A DNA stretch of 64,000 nt from CAVVSQ01 sp963848825 (lineage in GTDB: Bacteria; Planctomycetota; Planctomycetia; Gemmatales; Gemmataceae), in contig CAWKFA010000009.1 in assembly GCA_963848825.1 (NCBI GenBank), positions 496,001 to 560,000 of the forward strand, read 5' to 3'. Shown one piece after another: positions 42,246-51,132 of the stretch. The stretch's first letter is position 1. Every line of letters begins with the position of its first letter. Below the pieces are notes generated by a model, which was given only the letters and a program-made list of their open reading frames with translations, had not been told where the DNA came from and did not search any database. The translations under genes were made by a program, and so were the position numbers.

Positions 42246-42841
42246 GAACAAAACCCCGGTCGAAAACGCCGCCCAACCGCGGCAAAACATGGATTTGGCC
42301 AATATCCCTTTACTTTATCGGGTCGGGTGGGAAAAGCGATTGGCAGCGGCGGAACGGGGCGAACCTGGTTGACCCTCGAGGACACGCCTCGGCTTGGCCA
42401 AAATTCTAAAGTTACAGCGAATCTGCTCGGGCGTTTCGGACCTAGGCGCACAACCGGAATCGGCTCCCTTGCACATGCCGATGTGGCCGGAGCGGATGCG
42501 CAGAATGGCGATTCGTGCCGAAGTGTGGTGGTGTGGCGGACGTCTGGCGGACCGGAGCGCGCTAGAGTCGGGATGAGCGCCGCAAAAGCACGCGCGTTGA
42601 CGATGGGCTCAAAACAGATATGGTCAGAATACTTGGCTGCGCCAATACAAACGCCGAGTGAGCTTCGGAATTCTTGTTGAGCGAGAAGCTTGGCTGCCCA
42701 ATTCTCTTCCGGAAGGGCCGGGAGGGCGGTCGGCAACGCCCCGTCGATTGTCGGCGCTGGATCGGATGCGGGCCAACGCCCGCCAGGGGTATGTTGAGTC
42801 GCCTGCATGGCGAAGGGAATAGACATCGTGGAGGACATATC
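42246..42841. other. Divergent intergenic region ileS / aldolase
   Basis: 596 bases, the longest gap in the window. Plus frames at 42082-42680 and minus frames reaching 43066 are overlaps of ileS or the aldolase with no family resemblance. A small CGAGG-ACACG-CCTCG hairpin sits at 42377-42391. I see no T-box, riboswitch or transposon remnant. Confidence 0.45.
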
Positions 42842-43716
42842 ATGACTTCTCAGGTCCAGCCCCCAAAGGAGCAAAGTGACCCAGTAGTGCGGCCCGGATC
42901 CCTTACCTTCAACTCCGTAATCACGAAACTCAAAGCCGGTCAGCAGATCTTTAGCAACACGGTCACCGATCCCGACTTGGAAGCCGCGAAAGAAGCCTGC
43001 GTAGGGCAGGATTTCATGTGGATTGAAATGCAGCACAGTACCTTGACCTGGCGCGAATCGCAGCAACTGATCAAGGTGATCGCCGAGGCGGGGAGCATCC
43101 CGTTCCTCCGAGTTCCGTCGGCAAACGTCGGTGACATTCTCAAAGCCTGCGATGCCGGCGCACTCGGGGTCGTCGTTCCGATGGTCGAGTCGGTTGAGGA
43201 AGCCCGTAATTCAGTCTTGTACTCCAAATACCCGATTGGTAATCGGGAGTCCCCGAATACCAAGCCCTGGGGTCGTCGCAGCTCGGGACGCAACCAGGCT
43301 GCATCCCTCTGGGGCAAAGGGTATGTCACCAACGCAAACAACAACATCCTGGTCATGATTCAGATTGAGAGCCCAGCTGGCGTCGGCATGATCGATCGCA
43401 TCCTCAACGAGGTCGAGGGGATTGATATCGTCATGGTCGCGAGCAACGATTTCGGCCTATTCGGCGGCGACCGCGATGGCTCACCGACTTACAATGCGCG
43501 GGAAAAAATCGTTCGGGAAGCGGTTCTTGCCCATGGCAAAATCCTTGCTGGTCCCTCAAGTTGGCAGAACCGCCCGGGTTACATGCTGTTCCAGGGGCCC
43601 AAATCCGCGAAGAGTACGGGATACGAAAAGGTCTAGGGGTTTCCGAGGCAGGTGCGTTACCACTCCTTTTCGTTCGGCTGACTGCCAAGAAATTTGAGCC
43701 CAGGAAGAAACCGTGA
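42842..43716 (+). CDS. HpcH/HpaI-family aldolase (one frame break)
   Basis: About 291 residues. The ATG follows GGAGGA. DFMWIEMQHSTLTW holds the catalytic His, PFLRVPSANVGDILKACDAGA the phosphate-side loop, MIQIESPAGV the metal Glu and VASNDFGLFG the metal Asp of this class II aldolase family, which cleaves 2-keto-3-deoxy or 4-hydroxy-2-oxo acids to pyruvate plus an aldehyde. As read the frame stops at 43636, but a missing C at 43598-43600 continues it as QIREEYGIRKGLGVSEAGA to a stop at 43716, a better length. Substrate unknown. Confidence 0.83.
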
Positions 43717-44086
43717 TGCCTCGCATGTCGCCTGGAAGTTCGGCGGTTTCGCGCGGCGACAATATTCGGACGGTACTTCACCGTGGCCGACATCATGCCG
43801 GCCCGGCAAGTGAACGCGGTCGTTCCGAATGAAAGTGTGCCCTTATTTGATGTCTTGCTAACCTGCACCGGCCGGATCGCCCGCTAGCTCAGATGAATTC
43901 TGCTCCGGCGTTGCGGAAGCGTTACGGACCGGAGCAGGCTGTGCGAAGGTGCGACGCAATGGGTGCAGGGCGTCGCATAATAAGTCGCTGAACTTGACCG
44001 GAACCGCATTACAGTTTCGCGCGGCATTTAGTCGTTGCAATGGCCGCGCAAGTTAGCTGTGTCGTCCGCCGGCCTGAGGAACCCGC
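43717..44086. other. Intergenic region with a stem-loop
   Basis: 370 bases with no supported gene. TGCTCCGG (43901-43908) and CCGGAGCA (43929-43936) form a perfect 8-base stem around a 20-base loop, without a following T-run. It may be a transcript-end structure for the aldolase gene or an unrelated dyad. Confidence 0.45.
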
Positions 44087-44484
44087 GTGTTTGGCAATGT
44101 GTATCGATGCACGAAATGTCGGTTCTCGTTTTCGTCCGGCTGGTCACACCACGTAGGCGGCCAGTTGCTCGTTTGCAAGGCCTGCGGCAAGCATTACGTT
44201 CTCGGCGGCGGGCAATCTTGTTGGGGCGCAAAAATGGCGAACGCCTCCAGTTGTTGACCGGCAACGAAGAGGAACAGGTCCCAACCGGCCTGAGCGTTGT
44301 GGTGAGCGTGCCGAAACCTGACCCTGCGAAGAAATGGGATGGCGTTTCCTTACTGCAATTTGAGGGCATCCCTTGTCCGGGCTGCGGAGGGATGAACGTC
44401 CTCGTGCAGTCGCTAGAGGAGCAGAGCCCATGCCCAGCCTGCGGAACTGGCGTGGTGAAAAAGGAAGGGACGTGTATTTATTGA
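44087..44484 (+). CDS. Four-pair zinc-ribbon protein (one frame break)
   Basis: About 132 residues when joined. The GTG at 44087 has TGAGGAA upstream. Four CxxC pairs appear: YRCTKCRFSF, LVCKACGKHYVLGGG, IPCPGCGGMN and SPCPACGTG, the last near the C-terminal end KKEGTCIY, so two zinc ribbons flank a middle strand region (GLSVVVSVPKPDPAKKWD). The two halves are in different frames; lengthening the A5 run at 44230-44234 by one joins them as WGAKNGERLQLLTG. I know no name for it; rubredoxin-like ribbons of this type bind nucleic acid or metal. Confidence 0.7.
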
Positions 44485-44672
44485 GGTGGGGCCGCTGGTG
44501 AACCAGATGCTGCACTTGGCCGCGGCGGCATGATGGCGTGCGGCGTTCAAGGCTCACCAGCCGCCGCGGCAGGCGAACGAAGGAGCCCCATCCGCGAGAG
44601 CAATTTCCCTCGGCCACGTTTACACTTGGCTCAAGTAACATGTGCAAAAGTTTCCAAGTCGCGCGTGCTCCG

Positions 44673-44701
44673 TTGACCCTCGCCTTTTCATCCTCTAGGA
44701 T
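44673..44701 (+). promoter_or_regulatory. Sigma70-type promoter of tRNA-Phe
   Basis: TTGACC (44673-44678), a 17-base spacer and TAGGAT (44696-44701). Transcription would start within about ten bases of the mature tRNA 5' end. Confidence 0.68.
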
Positions 44702-44711
44702 AGGCAGTCAG

Positions 44712-44784
44712 GGACAGATAGCTCAGCTGGTAGAGCGAAGGACTGAAAATCCTTAGGTCGTGGGTTCAATCCCCACTCTGTCCA
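44712..44784 (+). tRNA. tRNA-Phe (anticodon GAA)
   Basis: 73 bases folding fully by eye: acceptor GGACAGA/TCTGTCC, D-stem GCTC/GAGC, anticodon stem AAGGA/TCCTT with loop CTGAAAA (anticodon GAA), and T-stem GTGGG/CCCAC with loop TTCAATC. The discriminator base is A. The 3' CCA is not encoded and must be added by the nucleotidyltransferase. No tRNA neighbours it. Confidence 0.97.
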
Positions 44785-44863
44785 TTTCTGCATACCTTCC
44801 AAATCTCAACGCCCCTACAATTGCAGCGAAACCGAACCTGGCCCAGGAAACGCCAGGGCTCGG

Positions 44864-46145
44864 TTAATAAGGGACGAACTCCAGCCAGGCCATCCCCAGC
44901 AAGAGCGTGAGTATTGTCAGCGGGATGCCAACCTTGCAGTATTCCCAAAAGGAGATCGCCAGCCCTTCGCGGCGCGCACTTTCCACGACGATCAAATTAG
45001 CCACTGAGCCGAGTACCGTCAGGTTGCCGGCAAAGGTGCTCGACATGGCCAGCGCCAGCCACGCTGCTTCACGACTGGCCACTGGGACGGCCTGCACCAC
45101 GGGCTCCAGCAGCAGCACTGCGGGCACATTGCTTACCAGGTTCGACACCACTGCCGATACCAGGCTGAGCAGTGACGTGGGCCGATCCAGCAGCCACGTC
45201 CACGTTTCGATCCTCCAGCCGGCGACGACATGCACCTGGAAGGCGTGGACGACAATGAAGAGCCCGGTGAACATCATCAGCAGGCCCCAATCGACCTGGG
45301 CATAGACCTTTTTCGGTTGGACTCTCTCGAGTAGCAGGACGGCCGCAGCGCCAAGGGCCACAAGTTCCAGTGGCAGGCCGGTGAAGAACAGCACCACGGC
45401 CGCCAGCGTGACCGCGACTGCCTTTACTTGCAGCCTGGCATGAACACCTCCGTGTGGAGGTCCCGCGCCCTTCGCCCTGCCGCTAGAATCGTCGCCACGC
45501 CGCCGGTTTCATTCCTTTTGGCGCGGCCAACCGGCTTCGGTAAACCATCCATACGACAAGGTAAGTTAGTCCGAGGCCAAGCAGGGCGACAGGCAACAAG
45601 CGACTGGCGAAGCGCAGATAGGAAATGCCCGAGTGCGCTCCGATGTAGATGTTTTGCGGGTTCCCGGTAATGGTTCCCGTCGAGCCAACGTTGGCCGCGG
45701 TCGCCAGGCCAATCAAATGGGGCAGCGGGTCGAAACGGAGCCGCCGGGCCAAATGCAACACCAGCGGGGTCAGCGCCACACACACCACGTCATTGATCAG
45801 GAAGGCCGACAGCAGTCCAGATAGGCTGACGGTCGCCGCGAGCAACCCGTTCGGTGTGGTGATGCAACGCAGTGCCACGCCGGTGAGCCGCTGAAAGAAA
45901 CCTGACAGCCTGAGCACGCCGACCACGATCATCATGCCGAACAGAAGGAACAAGGTCTTGAAGTCGACGGCAGCCGGGCTCACGGCCTCCTCCAGGCCAA
46001 GCACCCCGGTAACCAGCATGAGGGTCGCGCCGACGAAGGCGATACCCGCACGATCTATACGCAGGCCAGGAACCTTACCGACGGCCAGGCCGATGTAGGT
46101 TAACGTGAATATGGCCCAGGTAAGCGCTACGGTCCGGTCGTTCAC
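44864..46145 (-). CDS. ArsB/NhaD-superfamily anion or ion transporter (one frame break)
   Basis: About 426 residues with ten or more spans. LIGLATAANVGSTGTITGNPQN in the first half and LALAMSSTFAGNLTVLGSVANL in the second are the paired re-entrant motifs of the SLC13/ArsB/NhaD ion-transporter superfamily, with the GNP and GN turns visible. SLSGLLSAFLINDVVCVALTP matches the first-repeat span. Substrates in the family range from arsenite to dicarboxylates or sodium. The break near 45488 restores a hydrophilic loop AWRDDSSGRAKGAG before VKAVAVTLAAVVLFFTGLP. No arsenic genes are near. Confidence 0.85.
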
Positions 46146-46277
46146 GACAGGTTTCCTTCTGTGGCCGCGTTTGCGACTCTGCGCCTGTCTCCCGGCGGGT
46201 ACGGCTTAGTGACTTTGGTGGCCCAAACTTTTTGTCGAACTGGCTCAAGATGATCCATATGGATTTACCGGAGTATA

Positions 46278-47000
46278 TCAAAGGGCAACGTGATCCCAGG
46301 TATCATCCACAATCTCTTTGAGGATAGCCAACGGCTCTCCGGTTTTTGCCCCAATCCATATGGAAAACGCTTTGTTCCCCTGGTTGTCGTTGTTCGCAGC
46401 CGCAAACATGAAGGCACCCTTTCGGGCATAAAAGCGACTTGGATATGAGGGCCACCGCCACGGCACGAGGGGAAGAGGCGGTATCGTCTTTGCTAAACGG
46501 TCGAGTGTTTTTGGTTCAGCCCAACCCAATGCCGCCCCAAAGGGTGCCTGCATGATTGCCTGAAAAAGAAATGCTCCAATAAGGAACTCCGATAGAGGCA
46601 TTCCTTCCTCTTCCCAGGTGTTTGTGTCATTGAAGCGACCTTCCACAAGCGGATCATCACCTTGGGATGTCGTTGACCAAAGATAAACACCCTGGTTCTC
46701 GACATAAAAAACTAACCGACCGTCCTGGTCTATTTTCAACTTGTCCGGTTCGATTAGGAAATTCTGTCCACTCATCAATTCTTGCCGACGACCTGCCAGC
46801 CGGAACCACCGCCGTAATGGGATTGGAAGGGCCTTCCCATTTAAGTCATCCTCGGTGTAACCATCGCTGATGCGGAGCGGTCCCTCCCAGAATTCGACCA
46901 ATTGGCCGATCAACGCTAACCGTTGATCGGTGGTTGATTCAGAATCCAGGCGGCTGAGGGCATCGTCCAAAGAACCCGGTTCAGGCAAGATTTGGCTCAT
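46278..47000 (-). CDS. SMI1/KNR4-like (SUKH-type) protein
   Basis: 240 residues from ATG 47000. The core PIPLRRWFRLAGRRQELM, NFLIEPDKLKIDQDGRLVFYVENQGVYLWST and DDPLVEGRFN fits the SMI1/KNR4 (SUKH) fold, where the FYVENQGVYLW strand is typical. In bacteria these often act as immunity proteins for contact-dependent toxins; no toxin gene is adjacent, so the role is open. Base composition looks less G+C-rich than flanking metabolism genes (not calculated). Followed upstream by the AlbA_2 regulator. Confidence 0.7.
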   Translation of the reverse strand: MSQILPEPGSLDDALSRLDSESTTDQRLALIGQLVEFWEGPLRISDGYTEDDLNGKALPIPLRRWFRLAGRRQELMSGQNFLIEPDKLKIDQDGRLVFYVENQGVYLWSTTSQGDDPLVEGRFNDTNTWEEEGMPLSEFLIGAFLFQAIMQAPFGAALGWAEPKTLDRLAKTIPPLPLVPWRWPSYPSRFYARKGAFMFAAANNDNQGNKAFSIWIGAKTGEPLAILKEIVDDTWDHVAL

Positions 47001-47223
47001 CTTCCCCACTCCCCTTGGCGAATTTTTCTTGACGTCCACTGACCGAATTTCTCTTCACCCGACTCACCAACGCCTTTTACGCATCCCGTGGCATTCCACA
47101 AGGGTCGCCTTCACGTTTTAATACCGCCATCGGAGTTTCGTTGAGTTGGAAGGCAACCTTGAAGGTTTTCTGTGAAGCAGAAGGTGAAGTGACAGTCCTA
47201 GTGGAGGGGGATCATCAATTGCC

Positions 47224-48777
47224 TCATTGGGGCTTCTTGGCAAACCATGCCTGTCCCTTCTCGGTGATCCGCATTTTCTGGTTCCTGCTTTGGGGCTTAT
47301 CGGGGATAGTCAATTCCGCCAGCCCTAACTTCCGAAGCCTATCCACTGATTTGGTTAAGTGGCCGCTGCGCCTTGATTTCATACCGAGCATTTCCGCCAT
47401 TTCTGGTCGGCTTCTTGGGGTGGACTCCAAGAAAACAAGGATTTGTCGCTCCGTTTCGGTCAGTTCCCCTTCATGTACCTCATCATGTACCTCGTCATGT
47501 ACCTGCACCCCCGGCATCTGCGGGTGGACTGGCAATTCCACAAGGAAATGTGTCCGGGCCTCGTCCGTTGAGAAGCGAGGCGGGGGCGAGCCATTTTCGG
47601 ACATCGCTGTTCTTATGGTCGGGATGCCCGTGCAACGTCCTTCCGTTAGGTCGAGTTCCTTCAAAAACTCACCGATGCGACGGTTACGATAACGCCGGGC
47701 CACGATTTTGTCGCCGTTCAAGGCTTCGATTTTGATCGAGACGTCGGGGCCAGGGTAGCTGACAACCTCGATTCCATCGGGGTTCACTCGAACTTCCACT
47801 GGCTCCCGCTGCTCGTAGCCGCGGTGGTATACGGCGTTCACCACCGCTTCTTCGATGGCCGGGAAGGGGTAGTTGAAGATACGAGTCGCTTCCGCACGGT
47901 CCTTATGCTTGATGACTTTTTCTCGGATCACGTTGCTTTCCAAATAACGTAGGGCATCACGTACCTGGTCGTGCAATGGCCCGTGAAACGTCTTCTCGGT
48001 CAACTCGCCACCACCCGACCCTCTGGGGAAGATCACCACGTCGATCTGCGCACCGGGCAGGAACTTCCTCGGCTCATCGTGGAAGAACAGAATGCCGACG
48101 TTCCTGGGCTTTACGAACTCATTGGCCCCTTCCACGATGTTCATCTGCCGCCCTAACTCCACCAGCGGCATCTTGCTCGCCTCTTTGTGCAGGTCGCTTC
48201 CGACTTCCTTCAGATACGACTGGAGTAGCCCAGGTCGGAGATCGTCCACGTCAGCCTGACGACACTGGCGATCATCGAACGGCACGGACGCCGTCAATCG
48301 GAGAAGTTCCTGTTCATCGTCACTATTCGATTTGAGTTCGACCGAGTTGGAGTACCGCCGAATGTAATAATGGTATTCTTTCGTTTTGGCCGTGACCGAC
48401 CGGGGAGCCTTATACGGGCGATTTTGCCCGCCAGGTGCCCACAACACGATCAAGTTGCGACTCTCGTACTTTTCGACGCTGAAGATCGGGAAGTAGGCTG
48501 GCTGGATTTGTTTGCAGCAAGCCAGCAATTCCCGTTGGATTGGGTCGAGTTGGTTGTCGTTGAGGCCGACCGGAGGAAAAATCGGCTGCCCGTGCCTGTC
48601 GCAATCCTGGCCGATTACGACATAACCGCCGCCCAGGTTCTCGAAGTCGTTGGCAAATGCGCACAGCGTCCGCACCACGGCGTCGGGATTCCAGCCTGCC
48701 TTGTATTCGATCCGGTCCCCTTCGACCGTCCGCTGCCGCAGCAAGTCATCGAGGTTCAGAGGAAGTTTATTGGTCAT
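47224..48777 (-). CDS. Schlafen AlbA_2-domain regulator (RecG-like C-terminal ATP fold)
   Basis: 517 residues from ATG 48777. The N-terminal AlbA_2 domain reads DRIEYKAGWNPDAVVRTLCAFANDF and GGGYVVIGQD. The centre (RIFNYPFPAIEEAVVNAVYHR, GIEVVSYPGPD, RRYRNRRIGEFLKELDLTEG) is the HATPase_c_4/RecG-like region, and the end is a winged helix (LTETERQILVFLESTPRSRPEMAEML). The link VHDEVHDEVHE is a tandem repeat. Such proteins are predicted transcriptional regulators, often in defence or mobile neighbourhoods. The stop is 223 bases upstream of the SMI1-like gene's start in the direction of reading. Confidence 0.85.
   Translation of the reverse strand: MTNKLPLNLDDLLRQRTVEGDRIEYKAGWNPDAVVRTLCAFANDFENLGGGYVVIGQDCDRHGQPIFPPVGLNDNQLDPIQRELLACCKQIQPAYFPIFSVEKYESRNLIVLWAPGGQNRPYKAPRSVTAKTKEYHYYIRRYSNSVELKSNSDDEQELLRLTASVPFDDRQCRQADVDDLRPGLLQSYLKEVGSDLHKEASKMPLVELGRQMNIVEGANEFVKPRNVGILFFHDEPRKFLPGAQIDVVIFPRGSGGGELTEKTFHGPLHDQVRDALRYLESNVIREKVIKHKDRAEATRIFNYPFPAIEEAVVNAVYHRGYEQREPVEVRVNPDGIEVVSYPGPDVSIKIEALNGDKIVARRYRNRRIGEFLKELDLTEGRCTGIPTIRTAMSENGSPPPRFSTDEARTHFLVELPVHPQMPGVQVHDEVHDEVHEGELTETERQILVFLESTPRSRPEMAEMLGMKSRRSGHLTKSVDRLRKLGLAELTIPDKPQSRNQKMRITEKGQAWFAKKPQ
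47471..47506 (-). repeat. Three 12-base tandem repeats inside the AlbA_2 gene
   Basis: TCATGTACCT plus two variable bases occurs three times (47471, 47483, 47495), encoding VHDE-type units between the ATP-fold region and the winged helix. The copies are in frame, so expansion or loss would change linker length only. Confidence 0.75.
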
Positions 48778-49225
48778 CACACAAATCTTGGCCCTCAGAA
48801 GAATCACGATGCTCATTTTAGCGAAGAAAATGTTGCACGCCGCTTCAGCCGGAGTATTTTCACTCGTGGGTGGTTCTAACCCAGGCGTGCTCGAACGGGC
48901 AAAGCCGGGCAACGATGGCCTGACACACCCGGAAAAAATTAAGCGACTGAACGTGTGCGTTGGCAAGGAGTCTATTCAGCGAGCCATGCTAATCTGGGAC
49001 CGTATTCTCAAGGCAATCGAGGCGAGCAAATTCAAGATCAGAACCGAGAACGCAGCCTGGCATCTTGCGCGGGCAGCCTGGTCGAGCCCGCTCCAGCAAA
49101 TATGACTTTAGCGAATCCATCGATATAATCCATTATGGGTCAGGTGCTTGTGCGAAGGCGGGCACGCATGGCGCCGGAGCGAGCCCCTGTGCAAAAGGCA
49201 CCCGGCCCACACCGGAGGATTGCCG
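48778..49225. other. Divergent intergenic region
   Basis: 448 bases between the AlbA_2 gene (minus) and the SdpI-like gene (plus). A 151-codon plus frame (48650-49105) overlaps the AlbA_2 start and shows no family. I find no RNA gene or repeat. Confidence 0.42.
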
Positions 49226-49567
49226 ATGGTTCTTCTGCTGATCGTTTTCAGTCTCAGCGGCTTGCTTTTGGCCGTCCTCAGCGTGCCCCTTATCATGGGT
49301 AAGGTCGAACCAAATCCGTGGTACGGCTTTCGCGTGGCGAAGACCCTCAGCAATCATGCCGTTTGGTATCCCGTCAATGCATATGCGGCGAAAAGGTTAT
49401 TGCTCGTCGGCATCGGCATCATTGTAAGCGCCATGGTGCTTTTTTTTGTGCCCGGAATTGAGCTCGTGACCTATGCCCTGGCATGCGGCGGCGTCGCTTT
49501 GATTGGGGTGCTGGTGGCTACCCTCCAAAGTGTTCTCTACCTCCGCTCCTTTCCGGATCAGCCGTAG
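49226..49567 (+). CDS. SdpI/YfhL-family membrane protein
   Basis: 113 residues from ATG 49226 with GGAGGA upstream; an open 26-codon lead is ignored. Three hydrophobic spans frame the signature VEPNPWYGFRVAKTLSNHAVWYPVNAYAAKRLL, which is the conserved loop of SdpI-like proteins. In Bacillus SdpI gives immunity to the SdpC toxin and binds a repressor; many distant members have no known role. No toxin gene neighbours it here. Confidence 0.78.
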   Translation: MVLLLIVFSLSGLLLAVLSVPLIMGKVEPNPWYGFRVAKTLSNHAVWYPVNAYAAKRLLLVGIGIIVSAMVLFFVPGIELVTYALACGGVALIGVLVATLQSVLYLRSFPDQP

Positions 49568-49605
49568 GATTGCCCAGGCATTGAACACGTTCGAAGGAGT
49601 CAGCA

Positions 49606-49794
49606 ATGGACGGGCCCCAAAAGCAGAAAGAATTGACCGAGCGCTTCTTGCAAGCAATGATCGAAGCTGCCCTGCCTCTGCAAACTGGCATGGACCGGGA
49701 AATGACCTTGCAAGCCCTCATCTGCGCGGCGGAAATGCTCAAGGAACGCTTCGAGCAGGAACGTGATGAACTTCGCCAGGAAGCAGCGGATTGA
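49606..49794 (+). CDS. Small helical protein
   Basis: 62 residues, MDGPQKQKELTERFLQAMIE onward, strongly helical and charged at the end (FEQERDELRQEAAD). GAAGGAG precedes the ATG. It follows the SdpI-like gene by 38 bases, and its stop lies 33 bases before the convergent FolK-SDR stop. I do not recognise the family; the ribosome site and amphipathic pattern support a real gene. Confidence 0.65.
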   Translation: MDGPQKQKELTERFLQAMIEAALPLQTGMDREMTLQALICAAEMLKERFEQERDELRQEAAD

Positions 49795-49826
49795 GAGACG
49801 AAGCCGTTGTCTTTTATTTACGACGT

Positions 49827-51059
49827 TTAGCGCACCACTCCGCCATTGACGCGCAGGATTTGGCCGGTGATAAAGCCGGCCGCTGGCGAGACCAGCCAGC
49901 GTGCGGCGCGCGCGACATCCTGGGGAGTTCCCCAGCGCTGGAGCGGAGTTTCGCGCTTGACTCTTTCTTGCCAGGGGCTCGAAGCCTGTTCGCCCCAGGC
50001 GGTGCGAATCCAGCCCGGCGCCAGACCGTTGACACTGACCTCGGGGGCCAGCGTTAATGCCAGGCTTTTGGTGAAAGCCATGATCGCCCCCTTGGCGGCG
50101 CTGAAGAGTTGGCCGCTGTCCCCCTCCATGCCGGTATCGGCCTGGTCCCAGCCCATGGTCAGGATGGTGCCTTTACCCCGTTCGCGCATGCGGCGGCCGA
50201 TCTCGCGCGACAGGATGATGGTGCCGCGGACGTCCACTTCCCAGAGCGTCTTTAGCTTGTCGGCGAAGGTCCAGCGCCCCGCTTCGCCGGTCAAGGTATC
50301 CGCCCCGGCATTGTTGATCCAGACGTCCAGCCCGTCCCATGTCAGCCACGCATCGTTCGTGAGCGGCAGCAAATTGGCTTCATTGCCGATATCGGCGAGC
50401 AAACATTGCGACCGCACACCATGCTGGGCGCACTGCCGGCTCACCTCGTCGGCAGCCTGGCCTTGCCGACCGTGCACGAGGACGTCGGCGCCCGCGGCCG
50501 CAAGCTCCAGCGCGATGGCGCGCCCAATACCGCTCGTGGCCCCCGTCACCAGGGCACGCAAGCCGGCCAGGTCGCGGCCCGGCAGCGCGCCTTTCAGATC
50601 ATTGAGCAGCTCGGCCATAGTGTGCCCAAGTACGGGATGCATCAGGTCGGGGGCAAGCTCGGCCAGCGGCTGGAGCACGAAAAGGCGTTCGTGCAGGCGC
50701 GGGTGCGGCACCTTCAGATTCGGTGTCGCCAGGTCCAAAACTTCTTGCCTGTAGAGGAGCAAATCCAGGTCCAGCGTGCGCGGGCCGTCTTTTTCGCGGC
50801 GAACCCGGCCCAGTTGATTCTCCACGTCCAGCAGCACGCCCAGCAATTCGGGCGCGGTCAGCGTGGTTGCTAGCTCGGCGGCCGCATTCAGATAGCGACC
50901 CTGGCCGGGCGGACCACCAACGGGATCGGTTTCATGAAAACGAGATACGCGCTCGACGTGAATGCCGTCCTGGCGCCCGAGCAGGGCCAGTGCCTGCTGC
51001 AGGTTCGCCGTCCGGTCTCCCAGGTTACTGCCCAGGGCGATATAAGCAGTAACCGCCAT
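49827..51059 (-). CDS. FolK-SDR fusion protein
   Basis: 410 residues, intact. Residues 1-160 are 2-amino-4-hydroxy-6-hydroxymethyldihydropteridine pyrophosphokinase: YIALGSNLGDR, FHETDPVG, and KDGPRTLDLDLLLY, which holds the HPPK signature Asp pair. Residues about 166-410 are a short-chain dehydrogenase: VTGATSGIGRAIA nucleotide loop, WINNAGAD, APGWIRTAWGE and a C-terminal GQILRVNGG. In the SDR catalytic site the Tyr is Phe (LFSAAKG) and the Ser position, 13 residues earlier, is Gln; the Lys remains. Folate synthesis is certain for the first half; the second half may be a scaffold or an altered reductase. Follows trpE. Confidence 0.92.
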   Translation of the reverse strand: MAVTAYIALGSNLGDRTANLQQALALLGRQDGIHVERVSRFHETDPVGGPPGQGRYLNAAAELATTLTAPELLGVLLDVENQLGRVRREKDGPRTLDLDLLLYRQEVLDLATPNLKVPHPRLHERLFVLQPLAELAPDLMHPVLGHTMAELLNDLKGALPGRDLAGLRALVTGATSGIGRAIALELAAAGADVLVHGRQGQAADEVSRQCAQHGVRSQCLLADIGNEANLLPLTNDAWLTWDGLDVWINNAGADTLTGEAGRWTFADKLKTLWEVDVRGTIILSREIGRRMRERGKGTILTMGWDQADTGMEGDSGQLFSAAKGAIMAFTKSLALTLAPEVSVNGLAPGWIRTAWGEQASSPWQERVKRETPLQRWGTPQDVARAARWLVSPAAGFITGQILRVNGGVVR

Positions 51060-51132
51060 GGCCGACCGCTCCGTTTACCCATGTAGGGTGGGTCAAGCGT
51101 ACTCGCGCTGACCCACCGATCCCCGCGAAGAC

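Noticed and set aside
44035..44484. Plus frame starting MQWPRKLAV ahead of the last two CxxC pairs
   Set aside because: The first 65 residues are Arg-rich out-of-frame reading; the true N-terminus is in the other frame with its own CxxC pairs.
47471..47506. Possible CRISPR from three short repeats
   Set aside because: The copies are contiguous 12-base coding repeats without spacers.
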